Position numbers and translations under genes: made by a program. Below are positions 62,301-64,000 of a stretch of 64,000 bases of DNA, in pieces (positions within the stretch are counted from its first letter, which is position 1; each line of letters starts with the position of its first letter). The stretch comes from Flavobacteriales bacterium UBA4466 (GTDB taxonomy: Bacteria; Bacteroidota; Bacteroidia; Flavobacteriales_D; Crocinitomicaceae). Location of the stretch: positions 124,001 through 188,000 of the forward strand of contig CAJJBE010000001.1 in NCBI GenBank assembly GCA_905182335.1, given 5' to 3'. Under the pieces are notes generated by a model that was not told the DNA's origin, made no database searches, and was given only the letters and a program-made list of their open reading frames with translations.

Positions 62301-64000
62301 CTCTATCACTTTTGAATGAAGATACATTGACAATTTGTAGTGGTAATAGTGTTAATTTGTCTTTAATTGCAAATACTAATGTTATTTTTAATTGGTATGC
62401 AGACCAATCTGTAAATATTTTAAATGAAACAACGAGTATTATATCTTCATCATTGATTAATGATACTTTACAAAATTTAACTAATACTGTCCAAGAGGTA
62501 ACTTATAACGTTATTGGAACGTCAATAGGTAATGGCTGTTCTAGTCCAACAATTCCAATTACTGTTTTTGTAAATCCCCTTCCATCTGTCACTTTGTTTA
62601 ATGATACTATTTTATGTAATGAATCAAATGTTAGTCCAATTGTATTTAATGGCCCAGTATTGGGATCTATTTATGATTGGAATTCTTCTAATTCTCTTGT
62701 TGGGATAACTCAACAATCAGGTCAAACTTTTATTCCCGGGTTTATTGCATCTAATAATTCAAATAATACGCAATCAACAATAATAACAGTTGTTCCTACA
62801 TATGAAAATAATAATGTTCCTTGTATCGGTTCAAATGATACATTTAGCATCTCTGTAATACCAACTCCTAGTGTTAATCAATTATCAAATATTTCAGTAT
62901 GTGATGGTGACCAAGTTCCAGAATTAATTCTTAGTGGTCAAATTATTGGAACAATATTTAATTGGACAAATTCTAATACATCTATTTCCTTAAATTCTAG
63001 TGGAGCAGGGAATTTACCTTCATTTATAGCAGAAAACTCAACAGAAATCCCTTTAATTAGTAATATAACTGTAGTACCTTCAATTCAGTCGGGTAATTTA
63101 CAATGTTTAGGTTTAGAAGAAGACTATTCTATTACTGTTAATCCGTCTCCAAATATTTTAAACTCTGATGTTGAAATTTGTACTGGCGAAAACACAAATA
63201 TACTATTGAATGCAAACATCCCGAGTACTTTTGAGTGGCAAGCAACACCAACCATAACAGTATTTAATGAAACCTCATTCCCGGTTCAATCAAGCGGTCT
63301 AATAAATGATATTCTAACAATAAACTCTAGTTCTGCTCAAACTGTAGACTATAATATAACAGCTACATCACTAATAAATGGTTGTATTGGACCTATCTCA
63401 ATTATTGAAGTTCTCCTTAATCCACTACCAATCGTAGATTTTATCCCTTTAAACACATCGCTATGTGATTTGCAGCCTGTTAATTTCCAGAACAACTCCC
63501 CGGGAATCTTAGATGTAAGCTGGGAGTTTGGAGATGGAAACACCTCTAACCTATACAATCCAAGCCATACTTATAACTCAATAGGAAGTTACACTGTAGA
63601 ATTGACGGCAACTAATCCATTTACCGGATGTACAAATTCAAGCTCTTTACCTGTTGTAGTTTCAGAGACTCCTAATGCCCTTTTTACTTATTCGGATAGT
63701 CTAGGGTGTGGTGTTTTAGACGTGGTGTTTTCTGCAGATGTTATCGATCCAAATTTAACTTATTTGTGGGATTTCGGTAACGGTCAAGGCTCTCAACAAT
63801 TAGGTGTTTCAGGTGAACAATTCACAGAAGCTGGCTGTTATGACATATCTCTAGAAGTAACTTCAAATACAGGATGCGCTTCAACATTTATTGACGTAGA
63901 TGCTATTTGTATTTTCGAGAATCCAATTGCTCAATTTTCTACTGAAAATCAAGTTTTTTCAACATTAGAAGACGTTATTATACAATTTAATAATGAGTCT
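53363..64000 (+). CDS. Giant secreted PKD/Ig-like surface protein, 3' end outside window
   Basis: An open frame from ATG 53363 (signal peptide MIKKISFLTLLLFGIQSLTAQ) to the window end, 3,546 codons with no stop. Residues about 110-290 hold two near-identical ~86-aa modules (SPAFGLNDSTDS). PKD domains follow (SYYWNFGDG). Five ~84-aa modules occupy 55.92-57.17 kb. The 284-aa array spans residues about 1272-2594. Diverse ~100-aa PKD-like modules come next, and at the end (WEFGDGNTSN, LWDFGNGQGS, ENPIAQFSTENQ) PKD domains of the kind that usually precede a T9SS type B (gliding-associated) C-terminal domain. It is probably a long adhesive filament on the cell surface. Confidence 0.88.
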   Translation, partial: MIKKISFLTLLLFGIQSLTAQCLVSITPGNPPAICSGDSLILVADGWLQNSSWSWSPAIGLNTTTGDTVIASPTATTTYIVTRSCHPSGFSTTDSVTVTVIPISNAGPNISICSGEDGLIGSPPTSGTTYSWSPAFGLNDSTDSNPTINLTNITSSPVDYVYALTTTNTATGCVSSDSVTVTVNPLPTASPGANISVCSGEDGIIGASSVSGNIYSWSPAFGLNDSTDSDPTVNLTNITSSPVDYVYALTTTNTATSCVSSDSVTVTINPQAVADFTFNNDVCSSVPIQFTNTSSNATSYYWNFGDGLSGQNNSSTDSDPTHNYSSIGSSTQAYNISLVATNSFGCIDSLSQNINLNQIPDAVIADYNSSTPFTNCSDGSFNLSVTNTSSTAAGNTNYTIDWGDGSQDFNLNNWSFQAMESHLYPSQGNFTLTLTVTGQNGCSSTETYNVYNGSNPSGNIGNPGSTILYCAPYSLTFPLDNTSGNPPGTTYTITTNTGSPPVIYNHPPPSSYTHVFTTTSCGATSGIAAAGENAFVVELLIENPCGFSASFHAPITSGMSPIAEFIISPDTITCVNTTVNFTNTTISGAVVDAFGTCSDNTLNNWEISPNIGWTVVNGNLGSPNPNNNPFTWGSNTLGIQFSAPGTYDISMIARTNANGCGNDTVTKTVCIQPVPEPSFTLNNNIGCSSLNVNTTNTSNTLIDYCIPAEYNWTVSYSPDNCGLSSEWSFTGGTSEASTNPSFLFNNSGIYTITLAVTNKCGTFYSSETVTVKQPPTVNIAPIDDSCIPYTISPTATVNNCGDDSMTYSWTSAPAGLNSLLPNPAQTTLSSLGLNTISLAVTNECGTTSDNTSFTITPLNTITPGIDQTVCMNSPITDILIFTTGATGAQVTGLPQGLTDSWSGDTLTISGSPTESGTFTYTVETTGGCPSDITTGTLEVTPLNTITTGIDQTVCMSSPITNILLFTTGATGVQVTGLPQGITDSWSGDTLTISGIPTEIGTFTYTVETTGGCPSATTTGTLEVTPLNTITTGIDQTVCMSSPITNILLFTTGATGVQVTGLPQGITDSWSGDTLTISGIPTEIGTFTYTVETTGGCPPATTTGTLDVTPLNTISVGIDENVCIGSSINNIIIVTSGATGAIFSNLPAGINGTWVNNIITISGVPTESGTFIYTVETTGGCPSGIASGTISVSSLNTIEQGINQTVCVGSNIFISLPTTGATNASFSGLPPGVEGLWLNDTVIISGNPLISGAFNYTVETTGGCIPAMSSSTITVNPDPIIDIQPLSSQSICVGGTIDQALVVSYTGGVGGATYQWQLDGLGIVGAEDSTYLPPVFNTIGTSLYSVVVSLSGSGCDAVVSDSAEVIVISDPIMSLQPVDASYCQDASPVIPLVVSATGGLGTYNYQWYNNTVNSNSGGTVIVGAIDSTYTPPVNTVGVMYYYCVITQSGPNCDVVSLPGAITTTEGPTFVIQPLPSQTVCLGGGVTALNVSFQNGTGIPSYQWYITTNTGVLGTAIAGEINPSYTPPTDLVGTFYYYCEITFSSGGCTSITSDLGAITVNPDPVIDIQPLSSQSICVGGTIDQALVVSYTGGVGGATYQWQLDGLGIVGAEDSTYLPPVFNTIGTSLYSVVVSLSGSGCDAVVSDSAEVIVISDPIMSLQPVDASYCQDASPVIPLVVSATGGLGTYNYQWYNNTVNSNSGGTVIVGAIDSTYTPPVNTVGVMYYYCVITQSGPNCDVVSLPGAITTTEGPTFVIQPLPSQTVCLGGGVTALNVSFQNGTGIPSYQWYITTNTGVLGTAIAGEINPSYTPPTDLVGTFYYYCEITFSSGGCTSITSDLGAITVNPDPVIDIQPLSSQSICVGGTIDQALVVSYTGGVGGATYQWQLDGLGIVGAEDSTYLPPVFNTIGTSLYSVVVSLSGSGCDAVVSDSAEVIVISDPIMSLQPVDASYCQDASPVIPLVVSATGGLGTYNYQWYNNTVNSNSGGTVIVGAIDSTYTPPVNTVGVMYYYCVITQSGPNCDVVSLPGAITTTEGPTFVIQPLPSQTVCLGGGVTALNVSFQNGTGIPSYQWYITTNTGVLGTAIAGEINPSYTPPTDLVGTFYYYCEITFSSGGCTSITSDLGAITVNPDPVIDIQPLSSQSICVGGTIDQALVVSYTGGVGGATYQWQLDGLGIVGAEDSTYLPPVFNTIGTSLYSVVVSLSGSGCDAVVSDSAEVIVISDPIMSLQPVDASYCQDASPVIPLVVSATGGLGTYNYQWYNNTVNSNSGGTVIVGAIDSTYTPPVNTVGVMYYYCVITQSGPNCDVVSLPGAITTTEGPTFVIQPLPSQTVCLGGGVTALNVSFQNGTGIPSYQWYITTNTGVLGTAIAGEINPSYTPPTDLVGTFYYYCEITFSSGGCTSITSDLGAITVNPDPVIDIQPLSSQSICVGGTIDQALVVSYTGGVGGATYQWQLDGLGIVGAEDSTYLPPVFNTIGTSLYSVVVSLSGSGCDAVVSDSAEVIVISDPIMSLQPVDASYCQDASPVIPLVVSATGGLGTYNYQWYNNTVNSNSGGTVIVGAIDSTYTPPVNTVGVMYYYCVITQSGPNCDVVSLPGEIAIINIPVIITQPISNQNVCVGGIPSILSVSYLNGNNSASYQWYENNSNSNIGGTPILGANSSSYLPLTNGIGTTYYYCVINFAIGGCSSIISNTSELNIFNNITIDTQPLLSQIICEGSSVNQSLSFSYSGGSGSSSIAWYQFGPPNILINGVSGTSFQPSNFNTPGTYQYYAEVSDSALGCITATTINSQIIVNPTPYINELSDTVICNNNSLNVNITTSIPSNIQWFANQNVDVSGELTSIQTSSIIDDLLINNTTIPQYVNYNITPTSFPFGCVGPDSTFTVQIQPDIILSTPSNIEICSGSPVNAILASNVASNFNWFASVDNPNVIGESFIQTSDNLITDILINNTSVNQVVVYSIFPTSILGDCIGEVQTVTVTVKPPLSLLNEDTLTICSGNSVNLSLIANTNVIFNWYADQSVNILNETTSIISSSLINDTLQNLTNTVQEVTYNVIGTSIGNGCSSPTIPITVFVNPLPSVTLFNDTILCNESNVSPIVFNGPVLGSIYDWNSSNSLVGITQQSGQTFIPGFIASNNSNNTQSTIITVVPTYENNNVPCIGSNDTFSISVIPTPSVNQLSNISVCDGDQVPELILSGQIIGTIFNWTNSNTSISLNSSGAGNLPSFIAENSTEIPLISNITVVPSIQSGNLQCLGLEEDYSITVNPSPNILNSDVEICTGENTNILLNANIPSTFEWQATPTITVFNETSFPVQSSGLINDILTINSSSAQTVDYNITATSLINGCIGPISIIEVLLNPLPIVDFIPLNTSLCDLQPVNFQNNSPGILDVSWEFGDGNTSNLYNPSHTYNSIGSYTVELTATNPFTGCTNSSSLPVVVSETPNALFTYSDSLGCGVLDVVFSADVIDPNLTYLWDFGNGQGSQQLGVSGEQFTEAGCYDISLEVTSNTGCASTFIDVDAICIFENPIAQFSTENQVFSTLEDVIIQFNNES
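55917..57173 (+). repeat. Five 84-aa modules (252-bp period)
   Basis: Modules beginning LNTIT-GIDQTVC recur with a 252-bp period (the LEV/LDV codons fall at 56171, 56423 and 56675). Copies two and three are almost identical at the DNA level; the first, fourth and fifth are diverged. They end in TVETTGGCP. Confidence 0.85.
57174..61145 (+). repeat. Array of 4.66 near-identical 852-bp units
   Basis: The unit start GATCC(A/G)(A/G)TTATAGATATTC recurs at 57191, 58043, 58895, 59747 and 60599, exactly 852 bp apart (284 codons, so in frame). The units I compared differ only at the first-copy Ile/Val codon near the start. Each unit has three Ig-like modules of about 95 aa starting with IQPLSSQSIC, LQPVDASYC and IQPLPSQTVC. 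The last unit is partial, diverging at 61146. Confidence 0.95.

Noticed and set aside
54015-63558. Minus-strand ORFs inside the giant gene
   Set aside because: They are short, recur with the repeats, lack signals and lie opposite an uninterrupted reading frame; they are shadows.

Overview
The window is an AT-rich chromosomal segment from a member of the Bacteroidota, most likely a marine or freshwater Flavobacteriales bacterium; a Crocinitomicaceae-like lineage is my inference and was not tested. The grounds are type IX secretion (T9SS) cargo with C-terminal sorting domains, a PorZ-like protein, many lipoproteins, DUF5686/DUF6438/DUF2891 proteins, promoters of the Bacteroidota type (TTG-N18/19-TAnnTTTG), and PKD/Ig-like giant surface proteins.

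Region 1 (1-33.0 kb) is mostly core genome: a truncated M43 metalloprotease, an SDR oxidoreductase with a lone KtrA-type RCK protein, a UPF1-like SF1 helicase, envelope proteins, cysS-polA, aspS, a carboxyltransferase (mmdA/pccB-like), lemA with an M48 protease, pgk, xseA-xseB, an SCO protein, an M42 peptidase, gatC, a PlsC-type acyltransferase, trpS, an oligopeptide-type ABC binding lipoprotein, recO and porZ. A decayed leucine-rich-repeat T9SS surface protein sits between cysS and aspS.

Region 2 (33.06-44.51 kb) is an accessory island at a tRNA-Arg(UCG) gene. A consensus promoter drives a decayed tRNA-like sequence and then the intact tRNA. The tRNA 3' end plus its terminator is repeated 11.2 kb downstream with only two substitutions. 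Three 38-bp elements ending in the tRNA acceptor sequence (37784, 39700, 44423), each followed by a rho-independent terminator, look like scars of successive integrations. A large-serine-recombinase remnant adjoins the tRNA. Two IS6-family copies in the same orientation bracket 7 kb. Cargo: a CotH-like lipoprotein, a collagen-like/DUF1566 protein and a small T9SS protein behind a (TG)11 tract, several unknown lipoproteins or secreted proteins, and a lipoprotein/radical SAM (SPASM-like) gene pair.

Region 3 (44.5-53.0 kb) holds envelope genes: a small lipoprotein with a Hint-domain (hedgehog/intein-type) lipoprotein, an APC permease translationally coupled to an unknown lipoprotein, and a cell-wall cluster in which two paralogous L,D-transpeptidases flank an M23-LysM endopeptidase.

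Region 4 (53.36 kb to the window end) is one open reading frame of more than 3,546 codons for a giant secreted PKD/Ig-like protein. It contains an array of 4.66 near-identical 852-bp (284-aa) units and a second array of 84-aa modules, and it runs off the window.

The strongest candidates for undescribed biology are the nested tRNA-Arg island, the lipoprotein/radical SAM pair, the Hint lipoprotein and the homogenised giant-protein repeats. All functional statements rest on motif recognition by eye; no database search was run.
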